A stretch of DNA of 64,000 nt from Nereida sp024640765 (GCA_024640765.1 JAHEEK010000002.1:62001-126000); one strand, 5' to 3'. Positions 33,995 through 43,374 are shown, counted from the first letter of the stretch. Notes: generated by a model from the letters alone, not told the origin. Translations and numbers: made by a program.

Positions 33995-35594
33995 GTTTCG
34001 CCTCATTTGATGTGCGGGAAGGAAGGGTGGGCGCAGCGGCCAGTAACGCGCGGGTATATGGGTGTTTGGGGGACGTATAGACGTTTTCTGTCATGCCTTG
34101 TTCTACAATTTTACTGTCTTTCATTACCATTAGGCGGTCCGTAATTGTGCGCACAACCGATAGGTCGTGGCTGATGAAAAGATAGGCTAAATCGCGCGTG
34201 CGGCATAGATCAGCCAATAGATTGAGCACCTGCGCGCGGACAGACACATCCAGCGCCGAGACGGCCTCATCGAAAATGATCAATTCTGGCTCAATAATTA
34301 GCGCACGTGCGATGGCCAAACGCTGTCGTTGCCCGCCTGAAAATTCGTGAATGTATTTCTGTGCATCGTCGGTGGCCAGACCCACATCGGTGAGTGCTTT
34401 GGCAACTGCCGTCTCGCGGGCTTGTCCGGTCGGAGGGTGATCCAGCAGGTGAAATGGCTCGGTGATCAGACGTTCCACTTTGTGGCGGGGATTAAAGCTG
34501 CCGTAGGGGTCTTGAAAGACCACCTGCATTTTGCGCCGGACCTTATGGTTCGGAGACTTGCCCGCAAAAACAGCCTCCCCGTCCAGGGTGATCCGTCCTG
34601 ACTGCACATCCTCCAACCCCAATATAGCGCGGGTCAGGGTGGACTTGCCACACCCGCTTTCGCCAACCAACCCAACTCTTTCGCCGCGGTTCAATTGAAA
34701 GCTCACATCGCTTACAGCGCGGTGCTGTTGGGGTTTTCCGAACAGTCCTGTGCGGGCGGTAGGATAGTCCCGGACAACGCCTTCGACTGACAAAAGCGGT
34801 TGTGATTTCTGTAAAGCAGGCAGATTTACCTGATGGGTGGAGGCGGCAAAAAGCGCTTTGGTGTAGGGGTGCTGCATGTGTTGGAAAATGCGTTGCGTTT
34901 CACCCGCCTCAACAACACGCCCGTTTTGCATGACAACGATCTGGTCAGTCATGTCCGCGACCACGGCCAAATCATGGGTGATTATCATCAGCCCCATGCC
35001 AAACTCATCCACTAAGCCTTTGAGCAGCTCTAGAATGGTCGCTTGAGTGGTTACATCAAGCGCGGTGGTAGGCTCGTCCGCGATCAGCAGTTTGGGCCGC
35101 AAGGCGATAGCCATAGCGATGACAACACGCTGGCGCTGTCCGCCTGATAACTCATGCGGGTAGCGTGTTAGCGGAAAGTGATCATTGGGCAGACCGACGC
35201 GTTCAAGTGTTTGGGCGGCGCGCCGGTAAGCTTCGTGGCGTGTGGTCTTCTCGTGAATACGGATCGTCTCGCTGACTTGTGCACCGATGGTTTGAACCGG
35301 ATTAAGGGCTGTCATCGGCTCTTGAAAAACCATACCAATTTCGTTGCCACGTATGGTGCAAAGCTCAGCTTCAGACGTCTGCAGAAGGTCGCGGCCCCCA
35401 AACTTAATCTGACCAGTTGTTTCAGCGCCCTGCGGCAACAGCCCCATAACGGCGAGGCTTGTGAGGGACTTGCCAGAACCACTTTCACCGGTAAGGGCCA
35501 CAATTTCACCGGCCTCAATTTTTAACGCGACATCGTCCAAGATCGGAGTGCCGTTGATCGATAGGTTTAGGTTTTCAATTGTAAGTAGGCTCAT
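33975..35594 (-). CDS. Oligopeptide-type ABC transporter, fused double ATPase
   Basis: 539 residues carrying two ATP-binding domains in one chain (DppD plus DppF, as in GsiA). First half: Walker A GESGSGKSLTSLA, signature LSGGQRQRVVIA. Second half: Walker A GESGCGKSTLTRA, signature FSGGQRQRLAIA. Each half ends in the HPYT(K/R)AL segment of oligopeptide ATPases. It powers the permease pair encoded directly upstream and overlaps that gene by 4 bp. Confidence 0.92.
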   Translation of the reverse strand: MSLLTIENLNLSINGTPILDDVALKIEAGEIVALTGESGSGKSLTSLAVMGLLPQGAETTGQIKFGGRDLLQTSEAELCTIRGNEIGMVFQEPMTALNPVQTIGAQVSETIRIHEKTTRHEAYRRAAQTLERVGLPNDHFPLTRYPHELSGGQRQRVVIAMAIALRPKLLIADEPTTALDVTTQATILELLKGLVDEFGMGLMIITHDLAVVADMTDQIVVMQNGRVVEAGETQRIFQHMQHPYTKALFAASTHQVNLPALQKSQPLLSVEGVVRDYPTARTGLFGKPQQHRAVSDVSFQLNRGERVGLVGESGCGKSTLTRAILGLEDVQSGRITLDGEAVFAGKSPNHKVRRKMQVVFQDPYGSFNPRHKVERLITEPFHLLDHPPTGQARETAVAKALTDVGLATDDAQKYIHEFSGGQRQRLAIARALIIEPELIIFDEAVSALDVSVRAQVLNLLADLCRTRDLAYLFISHDLSVVRTITDRLMVMKDSKIVEQGMTENVYTSPKHPYTRALLAAAPTLPSRTSNEAKHADRSP

Positions 35595-36403
35595 GACCGC
35601 GCGACCCGAGTACGTGGATCAAGCAGGTCGCGCAGGCCGTCTCCCATTAGGTTTAGCCCCAAAACAGTCAGCACAATTGCGCCCCCCGGGATCAGTGCCG
35701 TGTGCGGTGCGATGCTGACGAGGGTTTGCGCATCAGCTAACATTCGCCCCCAAGAGGCGGTGGGTGGCTGTGCGCCCAGACCGATATATGACAGGGCTGC
35801 TTCTGCCAGAATTCCGAGGCTGAATTGAATGGTGCCTTGTACGATCAGCAAGTTCGCCAAGTTGGGAAAAATGTGCTCAACCGAGATACGCGCGGCAGAT
35901 TTACCACTGACGCGGGCGGCCAGAATGAAGTCGCGCTCCCACAGGCTAAGCGCACCACCGCGGGTGAGGCGGGCAAAAACAGGTATGTTGAAAATGCCGA
36001 TGGCGATGATTGCATTAACCGCCGATGCGCCAAACACGGCCGTGATCAAAATGGCGATAACAAGGGATGGAAATGCGAAAATCAGGTCGTTTCCGCGCAT
36101 GATAAACTCATCGATGAAATGACCATGCCGCGCGGCGGCCCACAACCCAAGGGGCACGCCCAAAACCATGCCGATGCCCACTGCGACAAGCGCCACAGTG
36201 ATGGATGTCCGCGCACCCATCATGATCATCGATAGGATGTCGCGTCCGAAGTGATCCGTGCCGAGCCAGTTTGCAGCGTTTGGGGTTTTGAGTTTGTTTC
36301 CCACATCGAGGCTCAGAATATCGTAGGGTGTCCACAGGAACGACAGTGCTGCCGCAATCACAAAAATACCGCTGAGAACGGCGCCAATGATTAGCCCCCT
36401 CAT
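35591..36403 (-). CDS. Oligopeptide-type ABC transporter permease (DppC-like)
   Basis: 270 residues, six membrane segments. The DppC N-terminal WLGTDHFGRDILSMIMMGAR and the inner-membrane EAA loop AARVSGKSAARISVEHIFPN are present. The start overlaps the upstream permease stop by 4 bp (ATGA) and its own stop overlaps the ATPase start, so all three are translationally coupled. Confidence 0.93.
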   Translation of the reverse strand: MRGLIIGAVLSGIFVIAAALSFLWTPYDILSLDVGNKLKTPNAANWLGTDHFGRDILSMIMMGARTSITVALVAVGIGMVLGVPLGLWAAARHGHFIDEFIMRGNDLIFAFPSLVIAILITAVFGASAVNAIIAIGIFNIPVFARLTRGGALSLWERDFILAARVSGKSAARISVEHIFPNLANLLIVQGTIQFSLGILAEAALSYIGLGAQPPTASWGRMLADAQTLVSIAPHTALIPGGAIVLTVLGLNLMGDGLRDLLDPRTRVARS

Positions 36404-37347
36404 GATCGCTGCCTTAGGCGCGGATCAACGGCGGCATAGGTCAAATCCACTAAGAAATTCACGATGATGACTGAAAACACCAGCAGCATCACAACGCCTT
36501 CGACAACGATCAGGTCCCGCGCAGATATGGCTTGGAAGATCAGCCGGCCCAAGCCAGGCAAGAAGAACACTTGTTCGATTACGATGCCACCTGCCAGCAA
36601 GAATGAAAACTGAAGCCCCAAGATTGTCAGCACAGGAATTAGCGCGTTTCGAACTGCGTGGCGCCAAAGTGCTTGGCGTTTACTGAGACCCTTGGCGCGG
36701 GCCGTCCGAATGAAATCTTCGCCTAACATATCGAGTAATGACGAGCGCATCACGCGTGCAAGGATTGCTGCCTGGGGTAGGGCCAGTGCAATTGCTGGCA
36801 AGGTTAAGGATTTCAGTCCAGGCCAAAACCCTTTGTCCCACCCCACAAAACCGCCTGCGGAAAACCACCGCAAATTTATTGCAAAGATTAAGACAAGGAT
36901 CATCGCAAACCAGAAATTTGGAATGGCGACGCCAAGTTGTGTTGCGCCCATGATTGCCGTGTCGCCTGCACCGCCGCGGCGCGAGGCTGCAAAGATGCCT
37001 GCGGGGAATGCGATGAGTGTCGATAGAACCAGCGCGTAAATAGCGAGTGGCAGCGACACCCAAATGCGATCAGTGATCAAATCAGATACCGGTGTGCGGT
37101 AGGTGTAGGAGGTGCCAAAGTCACCCTGCAACATCCCGCTGACCCACGTTAAATATCGTTCTGGCGCAGATGCGTTTAGCCCCAACTGGACGCGCAGTGC
37201 CTCCACAGCCTCGGGTTGTGCGTTGAGGCCCAGCATGAATGCAGCAGGGTCGCCAGGCACGATTTCGATGGTCAAAAAGATAATCATGCTGGCCACGATC
37301 AAGCTGATCAGGAGAGAGGCGCAACGGGAGAGGGCATAGCGAAGCAT
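36400..37347 (-). CDS. Oligopeptide-type ABC transporter permease (DppB-like)
   Basis: 315 residues. The N-terminal segment LISLIVASMIIFLTIEIVPG and the motif GDFGTSYTYRTPVSDLI are characteristic of DppB/OppB. The EAA loop is RTARAKGLSKRQALWRHAVR, followed by NALIPVLTILGLQF. It is the first permease gene after the binding-protein gene, from which it is separated by a GC-rich hairpin. Confidence 0.93.
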   Translation of the reverse strand: MLRYALSRCASLLISLIVASMIIFLTIEIVPGDPAAFMLGLNAQPEAVEALRVQLGLNASAPERYLTWVSGMLQGDFGTSYTYRTPVSDLITDRIWVSLPLAIYALVLSTLIAFPAGIFAASRRGGAGDTAIMGATQLGVAIPNFWFAMILVLIFAINLRWFSAGGFVGWDKGFWPGLKSLTLPAIALALPQAAILARVMRSSLLDMLGEDFIRTARAKGLSKRQALWRHAVRNALIPVLTILGLQFSFLLAGGIVIEQVFFLPGLGRLIFQAISARDLIVVEGVVMLLVFSVIIVNFLVDLTYAAVDPRLRQRS

Positions 37348-37381
37348 GGTGTAGGCGGGGCCTCAATTCAGGCAGAGAAAG

Positions 37382-37409
37382 CGGGGCCGCATAGATCTAC
37401 GCGGCCCCG
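37382..37409 (-). terminator. Intercistronic hairpin between binding-protein and permease genes
   Basis: CGGGGCCGC and GCGGCCCCG form a 9-bp perfect stem with a 10-base loop. On the minus strand CTTTCT follows. It probably attenuates or stabilises transcript so the binding protein is made in excess over the membrane parts. Confidence 0.7.
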
Positions 37410-37417
37410 TTTGAAGT

Positions 37418-38896
37418 TTAGTTGGTCCAGCTAAGACCCGTCAGGTCAACCGCAGCGGTTGGTTGATTTTCCCACATGCCCTGCAAATCTGCTTTTGCAA
37501 TTGTGGGATAGGCCAGTTCAAAAAGATAGCCGTTCACGTAGTCCTCAGAAACGATGGTCTGTGCCTGCGCCATCAAGGCGGCGCGCGCATCGGGGTCTGT
37601 TGCTTTATTCAGATCATCCATCAGTGCTTGGAACGCAGGGTTGTCATACTGAAAGTAGTAGTCGGGGTTTGCATAAATTCCGATGTCCATCGGCTCGGTA
37701 TGGCTCACGATTGATAAGCCAAAGTCTTTGCCGCGGAACACTTCTTCAAGCCACTGAGCCCATTCAAGATTGCTGATTTGCGCATCAATACCAACCTCGC
37801 GCAATTGTGCCGCGATGATCTCACCGCCGCGCCGCGCGTATGAGGGGGGGGGCAGTTTGAGGGTTGTGGTAAAGCCATCGGCAAAACCTGCTTCGGCCAG
37901 CAGTTTCTTGGACAGCTCTGGATCGTATTGCGAGTTGCTAGTTAGATCGACATAGTTAGGGTTGTGCGGTGCGAAGTGCGTGCCGATGGGCGTGCCAAGC
38001 CCAAACATTGCGCCGTCAATAATGGCTTGGCGGTCAATCGCGTGCGCAACTGCCTTGCGGACCAGCTTATTGTCAAAGGGGTGCATTTTGTTGTTGGTCG
38101 ATAGAATGGTCTCGCCTTCGGTATTGCCCTTCAAGACCTGAAAGCGTGGGTCTGCTTCAAATTGCGGGATGTTTTCGGGTGCAGGGAAACCTGCAAAAGC
38201 GTCGACATCTTCTGCCATCACAGCGGCGAATGCGGCTGTTGGGTCAGAAATGAAACGGAACGTTGCGTTCTGAATGGCGGGTGCGTTGCCCCAATAATCA
38301 GCGTTACGGGTCAGCTCAAGGCGGTCACCCTGCACCCAGTCCAAAAAACGGTATGCGCCGGTGCCTACGGGTGCGGTTGCGTTTGTCTCGGCACTTTCGG
38401 GCGCCACGATTACCGCATCACCCCACGCCATGTTGAACAGGAAATTGCCGGTCGGCTGGCTCAGCGTGACTTTGACGGTTGTAGCATCAATCACGTCAAC
38501 CGCAGCGATATTGGCAAACAGCCCTTTTTGGGCGTTGGTGCTGTCCTCGGCGCGGGCGCGGTCGAGGCTGAATTTCACGTCCTCTGCATCCATCGTAGTT
38601 CCGTCGTGAAATGTCACATCCGTTTGCAGGTTGAACGTATAGCTGAGCCCGTCTGCGGAAATGTCCCACGACTTAGCAAGGCCGGGTACAACTGCCCCAT
38701 CTGACATGAACCGTGTCAGCCCTTCAAAAACGTTGGAATACATCACGCTATCAATGGCTTGAGCGGCGGCACCTGTGGGGTCGAGGTTCGGTGGCTCAAG
38801 CTGGATCGCTATGGTCACGTTGTCTTGCGCATTGGCCAAACTCGCCATCAGCGCGAACGCGCTAACGGTAATCAGGCCCTTGTTAAAGATGGTCAT
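37418..38896 (-). CDS. ABC transporter substrate-binding protein, family 5 (DppA-like)
   Basis: 492 residues with a signal peptide (LITVSAFALMASLANAQ). The family 5 pattern is clear: IQLEPPNLDPTGAAAQ, VVPGLAKSWDISADGLSYTF, VTFHDGTTMDAEDVKFSLDR, then the ligand-pocket region with AIDRQAIIDGAMFG. Ligands of this family include peptides, glutathione and opines; here a modified or acylated peptide is inferred from the flanking M20 and P1 hydrolases. Second gene of the operon. Confidence 0.92.
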   Translation of the reverse strand: MTIFNKGLITVSAFALMASLANAQDNVTIAIQLEPPNLDPTGAAAQAIDSVMYSNVFEGLTRFMSDGAVVPGLAKSWDISADGLSYTFNLQTDVTFHDGTTMDAEDVKFSLDRARAEDSTNAQKGLFANIAAVDVIDATTVKVTLSQPTGNFLFNMAWGDAVIVAPESAETNATAPVGTGAYRFLDWVQGDRLELTRNADYWGNAPAIQNATFRFISDPTAAFAAVMAEDVDAFAGFPAPENIPQFEADPRFQVLKGNTEGETILSTNNKMHPFDNKLVRKAVAHAIDRQAIIDGAMFGLGTPIGTHFAPHNPNYVDLTSNSQYDPELSKKLLAEAGFADGFTTTLKLPPPSYARRGGEIIAAQLREVGIDAQISNLEWAQWLEEVFRGKDFGLSIVSHTEPMDIGIYANPDYYFQYDNPAFQALMDDLNKATDPDARAALMAQAQTIVSEDYVNGYLFELAYPTIAKADLQGMWENQPTAAVDLTGLSWTN

Positions 38897-38937
38897 GTGT
38901 CTCTCCCCATGCTGGTTAATTTGCCCGTTGACGGGGC

Positions 38938-40239
38938 TTAGTCATCTTTTGGCAACAACAGCGCGGCCAAACTGCGCGCCATCACCTTAATACTATCGAT
39001 CATATCATCAACGCCCACGTATTCGTCCGGCTTGTGCGCCAGATCCAGAATGCCGGGGCCGTATGCGACACAGTTTTTCAGTTTGCCGATCCGGTCGATG
39101 TGCTTCTGGTCGTATGTGCCAGGCGAGGCGACAAACTCGGCGGGTTTGCCCATCACATGCGCAATTTCAGCAGCCACGGTCGCGGCTACGGGCGCATCAC
39201 GGTCTGTCATCGACGGTAGGACATGGTTTAACTCGCGCATAGCGTAGTCAAAATCGGGCCGGTCGCGGCGCAGTTCTTCCAGCAGTTCTTTCACTTCACC
39301 GCGCACCTGATCCAGAGGTTCCTCAACCAAAAAACGGCGGTCAATGACGATGCGGCAACTGTCGGGCACGCAGTGGCTGGGCAGCGCGGTGCTATCTTTC
39401 AGTGTTTCAGCTTGGCCGCCGTGAATGGAGTTGATGTTCATCGTCGATGACCGAGCACCTTCGGGCACTACGGGCATATCGGTGCGGCGCGCAGCCATGG
39501 CGGGGAACAGGTCGCTTTCAAATTTGTCCAGCACAGCGCCCATGTGGCGCACGGCGCAATCGCCCAAGAACGGCATAGCGCCATGGGCAATCTCGCCAAA
39601 TGTTTCGATCTCGGCCCACCAGCCGCCGCGATGCCCTAGGCATACGCGGTCTTTGTTCAGCGGTTCTGGGATAATGACGTGCTGCACCCGCTCGGTGGTG
39701 AAGTACCCTTTTTCGGCTAGATACGCGACGCCGCCATAGCCGCCTGATTCCTCATCGGCAGTGCCAGAGATTTCAATTGCCCCGTGAAAATCCGGAAATA
39801 CTTCGATGAAAGCTTCCGCCGCGATGATCGAAGCGGCCAGTCCGCCTTTCATGTCGCAGGCACCCCGCCCATAGATTTTGCCGTCGATATGTGCGCCGCC
39901 AAAGGGGTCTTGCGTCCATCCTTTGCCGACCTCGACGACGTCTGTGTGCGAGTTGAAATGAACGCAGTCGCCTGTGTGCTTTCCATCCCGTCGGGCAATT
40001 ATGTTCCAGCGCGGATAGGCCTCACAATCGCCGGGGGTGCCGTGGGCGCGGATCAGCTCAACATCAAAACCCGAAGCACGTAGACGGGTTGCTAAAAATT
40101 CACAAATATCCCGGTAGTTTTCACCAGGTGGGTTTAGCGTTGGGATACGGATAAGATCGCCTGTCAGCTGGATCAGATCGTCACGTTTGCCCTCGATAAC
40201 TTGGGTAAGTTGGGGTAGTGATTTGCTTTGCTGATCCAT
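38938..40239 (-). CDS. M20-family metallopeptidase / N-acyl amino acid deacetylase (ArgE/DapE-type)
   Basis: 433 residues, cytosolic. The two-zinc catalytic motifs are present: FNSHTDVVEVGKG with the first metal His and Asp, GRGACDMKGGLAA with the bridging Asp, and TADEESGGYGG with the catalytic Glu pair. The central dimerisation insert has the INSIHGGQAET segment. Related enzymes remove N-acetyl or N-succinyl groups or cleave dipeptides. It is the first gene of the operon. arg biosynthesis genes lie elsewhere in this window, so I think this is catabolic rather than the ArgE step. Confidence 0.88.
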   Translation of the reverse strand: MDQQSKSLPQLTQVIEGKRDDLIQLTGDLIRIPTLNPPGENYRDICEFLATRLRASGFDVELIRAHGTPGDCEAYPRWNIIARRDGKHTGDCVHFNSHTDVVEVGKGWTQDPFGGAHIDGKIYGRGACDMKGGLAASIIAAEAFIEVFPDFHGAIEISGTADEESGGYGGVAYLAEKGYFTTERVQHVIIPEPLNKDRVCLGHRGGWWAEIETFGEIAHGAMPFLGDCAVRHMGAVLDKFESDLFPAMAARRTDMPVVPEGARSSTMNINSIHGGQAETLKDSTALPSHCVPDSCRIVIDRRFLVEEPLDQVRGEVKELLEELRRDRPDFDYAMRELNHVLPSMTDRDAPVAATVAAEIAHVMGKPAEFVASPGTYDQKHIDRIGKLKNCVAYGPGILDLAHKPDEYVGVDDMIDSIKVMARSLAALLLPKDD

Positions 40240-40263
40240 CCTTTGAGTATGACAGTAAAAAAC

Positions 40264-40279
40264 ACGGTATCAATACCGT
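40264..40279. promoter_or_regulatory. Palindromic operator candidate between the M20/ABC operon and the PAS-LuxR gene
   Basis: ACGGTAT-CA-ATACCGT, two perfect 7-base arms. Its centre (40271.5) is 32 bp from the M20 start and 31 bp from the PAS-LuxR start, the exact middle of the 63-bp divergent gap. The position suits a regulator that controls both directions. Confidence 0.55.
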
Positions 40280-40302
40280 ATAAATACGGGTAGCTAAAAA
40301 AC

Positions 40303-40851
40303 ATGCAGAGCGCTGACATTCAAATTGCTTTTGATGCCGCTCCTATCGGGCTGGTGCTGTCCGAGGGGCGTGTCATTCGTGCGTGCAATGAAGCCTTTGC
40401 AACACTTGTAGGGTATTCCAAAAATAGCTTGGTGGGCCAGTCTTTTCGTATGTTTTACGGATCAGACGCCGAGTTTGAGGCGATCCGTGATATTGGTCTT
40501 CCCGCGCTTCAAACAAGCGGTACGTACAGCGATGAACGTCTCGTGCTTCACAAGGATGGTCATACGGTTTGGAGCCGTTTTCGTGCCCGCAGCCTGACGC
40601 CGGATGATCCGCTTGCGCGGCTGGTGCTGAGTTATGCTGCCATAAGTGAGCGTTCTGATTTGGTGCAACTCACCCCGCGTGAACGGCAGGTTTTGGGTTT
40701 CATGGGGCAGGGAATGACGAGCAAGGAAATTGCAAAGACCCTAGAGTTATCACCGCGCACCATCGAGGATATCCGCGCGCGAATGATCAAACGCCACGGG
40801 GTTAAACGTGCCTCTGAATTAGTCGCCCGTATGATGATGCGCGGTAAATAG
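40303..40851 (+). CDS. PAS domain / LuxR-type HTH transcriptional regulator
   Basis: 182 residues: an N-terminal PAS domain (about 8-115; FDAAPIGLVLSEGRVIRACN, then FATLVGYSKNSLVGQSF) and a C-terminal GerE helix-turn-helix (about 122-178; LTPRERQVLGFMGQGMTSKE, then LSPRTIEDIRARM). No receiver or kinase domain, so the PAS domain probably senses a ligand or redox state directly. It diverges from the M20/ABC/P1 operon and precedes the HpsN-like gene on the same strand by 146 bp, so it could regulate either; the palindrome position favours the former. Confidence 0.88.
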   Translation: MQSADIQIAFDAAPIGLVLSEGRVIRACNEAFATLVGYSKNSLVGQSFRMFYGSDAEFEAIRDIGLPALQTSGTYSDERLVLHKDGHTVWSRFRARSLTPDDPLARLVLSYAAISERSDLVQLTPRERQVLGFMGQGMTSKEIAKTLELSPRTIEDIRARMIKRHGVKRASELVARMMMRGK

Positions 40852-40997
40852 CGTCATAATTTTGGGCCTTCTCAAAACACACTTTTGCTAACGTGAAATG
40901 AGCAGTTGCAGGGAAGGTTTTGCTTGCGCTTGGGCTGAAACATGACGCCCTATAGCGTCAAATTATGATTCCCCAAATGCTGAAGGACCCGACAAAA

Positions 40998-42305
40998 ATG
41001 GCGCGCGACTATTTGAAAAAAGCCGATAAAACTGCGGAAACTGGAGCGTCTGACGTACGCGATACGGTTCAGGAAATTCTGGCAAATATTGAGGCCGGTG
41101 GTGATGCGGCGGCTTTGGAATATGCGGCTAAATTTGACAATTATGATGGCCCTGTTTTGCTTAGCGAAGAAGATATTGCGGCAGCCTGCGCCAAGGTTTC
41201 TCAAAAGCTGAAAGATGACATTGCTTTTGCTTATGAGAACGTGCGCCGTTTTGCTGAAACGCAAAAAAGCACAATGAAAGACGTCGAACTTGAGGTGCGC
41301 CCTGGCTTGATCGCGGGTCAAAAGGCCATCCCGGTAAATACTGCTGGCTGCTACGTACCGGGCGGGCGTTACAGCCACATCGCAAGTGCTATCATGACCG
41401 TGACGACCGCAAGTGTGGCTGGATGCAAAAACATTACTGTTTGTTCGCCGCCCCGCCCAAATGAAGGCATTGCACCTGCTATTATTTACGCGGCCCAACT
41501 GTGTGGCGCGACGCGCATTCTATCAATGGGTGGTGTGCAGGGTGTGGCGGCCATGACGTTTGGCCTTTTTGGTTTGCCAAAGGCTGACATTTTGGTCGGT
41601 CCCGGCAATCAGTTCGTGGCTGAAGCCAAACGCATTTTGTTTGGTCGCGTAGGCATTGATATGATTGCAGGCCCGACAGATAGTTTGATCTTGGCCGATG
41701 AAACTGCTGATCCGTTTATCGTGGCGACAGACTTGGTGTCACAGGCCGAACACGGGTATAACTCGCCGGTTTGGTTGGTCACAGACAGTCGCAAATTGGC
41801 GCATAAAGTGATGGATTTGGTGCCAGGTCTTATTGAGGACTTGCCAGAACTTAACCGCGATAACGCCTTTGCGGCGTGGCGTGACTATGCCGAAGTGATC
41901 GTGTGTAATGATCGCGAAGAAATGGCGGCAACATCCGATGATTACGCGCCTGAACATCTGACGGTACAGGCTGCTGACATTGATTGGTGGCTTGATCGGC
42001 TGACGTGCTACGGGTCGCTCTTTTTGGGCGAGGAGACGACTGTTTCGTTCGGTGACAAATCATCAGGAACCAATCACGTTTTGCCCACTTCTGGAGCCGC
42101 GAAATATACAGGTGGGCTGTCCGTTCATAAGTACATGAAGATCGTCACATGGCAGCGCTCAACCCGTGAGGGAGCCAAGGACGTTGCGATCGCGACGGCA
42201 CGAATTTCAAGGCTTGAGGGTATGGAAGGGCACGCGCGGTCTGCGGACGTACGCCTTCAGAAGTATTTCCCTGAGCAAAACTTTGACCTATCCGCGCAGG
42301 ATTGA
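40998..42305 (+). CDS. hpsN: HpsN-like sulfopropanediol 3-dehydrogenase (HisD superfamily)
   Basis: 435 residues from the ATG at 40998, which has AAGGA upstream; an ATG at 40965 adds 11 unrelated residues. The protein belongs to the HisD superfamily but carries HpsN-type features: NTAGCYVPGGRYSHIASAI, FGDKSSGTNHVLPT, and GGLSVHKYMKIVTWQ near the C-terminus. HpsN oxidises (R)-2,3-dihydroxypropane-1-sulfonate to sulfolactate with 2 NAD+. Real HisD acts on histidinol; no other his gene is near. It is followed by a zinc dehydrogenase and an FMN oxidase. The substrate is inferred by family resemblance. Confidence 0.75.
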   Translation: MARDYLKKADKTAETGASDVRDTVQEILANIEAGGDAAALEYAAKFDNYDGPVLLSEEDIAAACAKVSQKLKDDIAFAYENVRRFAETQKSTMKDVELEVRPGLIAGQKAIPVNTAGCYVPGGRYSHIASAIMTVTTASVAGCKNITVCSPPRPNEGIAPAIIYAAQLCGATRILSMGGVQGVAAMTFGLFGLPKADILVGPGNQFVAEAKRILFGRVGIDMIAGPTDSLILADETADPFIVATDLVSQAEHGYNSPVWLVTDSRKLAHKVMDLVPGLIEDLPELNRDNAFAAWRDYAEVIVCNDREEMAATSDDYAPEHLTVQAADIDWWLDRLTCYGSLFLGEETTVSFGDKSSGTNHVLPTSGAAKYTGGLSVHKYMKIVTWQRSTREGAKDVAIATARISRLEGMEGHARSADVRLQKYFPEQNFDLSAQD

Positions 42306-42375
42306 GCGCGCTAGCGTAGCACTAACGCTGGGCATTTAATTGTCCACGACATCTGGTGATCTGGGGGCAGGGGCG

Positions 42376-43374
42376 ATGAAAGCATTGGTCTACGAAGGTG
42401 TTGAGACTGTCGCTTTGCGTCAGGTCCCCACCCCTGTTGCCACCGCGGGTGATGCCTTGATCCAAGTTGCGGCATGTGGGCTGTGTGGCTCGGATATGCA
42501 CGCGTATCTGGGCCATGATGCGCGCCGCCCCGCACCGTTGATCCTTGGGCATGAAGTAGCGGGAACCGTTGTTGGCGGTGACATGGATGGGCGGCGCGTG
42601 ACGGTAAACCCGCTGGTCACATGTGGTGCTTGTGAAGCGTGCCGCAGCGGGCGGACTAATCTATGCGCTGAACGTCAGATCATTTCCATGCCGCCTCGCC
42701 AAGGTGGGTTTGCCGAGTGGTTGACGATGCCCGCGCAAAATCTTGTTACAGTACCTGATCATATAAGTCTGACAGTGGCCTCGCTGGTAGAGCCGCTTGC
42801 TTGCGGTTGGCACGGTGTACGGCTCGCCGTCGAGGCGTTAGGCCGTAATCCTGAGACAGGTTGCAAGGGTCTGCGTGCGGCCGTGTTGGGCGGCGGTGCG
42901 ATTGGCGTTGGTGCTGCGCTGGCATTGCACGCATGGGGAGTTCGCGACATTACCGTGGTTGAACCTAATGAAATGCGCCGCAGCGTTCTGAAGGATCATT
43001 TATCCGATATGACGGTTGCGTCTTCTGCAGATGATGTGAGCGAGGTGGATATTGTGTTTGATGCCGTTGGTTTCGCAGCAACGCGCGCCACGGCTTGCGC
43101 GATTGCGCGGCCCGGGGGCGTGATCATTCATATCGGGTTGGGCGAAGACACCGGCGGCCTTGATGTGCGGCGTCTGACGCTTCAAGAAATCCGCTTTATC
43201 GGGACTTACACCTATACGGCTGCGGATTTTGAGGCCACGGCCGAGGCACTTTTTGCGGGCCGTTTGGGTGATTGTTCATGGATTGAGACACGGGGCTTGG
43301 CCGATGGCGCCACGGCGTTTGCTGATTTGCGTGCGGGCAAAGTTGCTGCGCCAAAAATTGTGCTTATCGCATGA
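42376..43374 (+). CDS. Zinc-dependent medium-chain alcohol dehydrogenase
   Basis: 332 residues from the ATG at 42376 (AGGGGCG upstream). The catalytic zinc site is CGLCGSDMHA with ILGHEVAG; the structural zinc cysteines are in TCGACEACRSGRTNLC; the Rossmann motif is AVLGGGAIGVGAAL. Such enzymes oxidise sugar alcohols, threonine or diols. In DHPS degradation a dehydrogenase acting at C2 (HpsO/HpsP) racemises the diol before HpsN; this gene could have that role, by context only. It overlaps the next ATG by 4 bp. Confidence 0.87.
   Translation: MKALVYEGVETVALRQVPTPVATAGDALIQVAACGLCGSDMHAYLGHDARRPAPLILGHEVAGTVVGGDMDGRRVTVNPLVTCGACEACRSGRTNLCAERQIISMPPRQGGFAEWLTMPAQNLVTVPDHISLTVASLVEPLACGWHGVRLAVEALGRNPETGCKGLRAAVLGGGAIGVGAALALHAWGVRDITVVEPNEMRRSVLKDHLSDMTVASSADDVSEVDIVFDAVGFAATRATACAIARPGGVIIHIGLGEDTGGLDVRRLTLQEIRFIGTYTYTAADFEATAEALFAGRLGDCSWIETRGLADGATAFADLRAGKVAAPKIVLIA

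Noticed and set aside
40998..42305. Annotation as histidinol dehydrogenase of histidine synthesis
   Set aside because: The C-terminal GGLSVHKYMKIVTWQ and FGDKSSGTNHVLPT segments and the neighbours fit HpsN better, and no his gene is adjacent.
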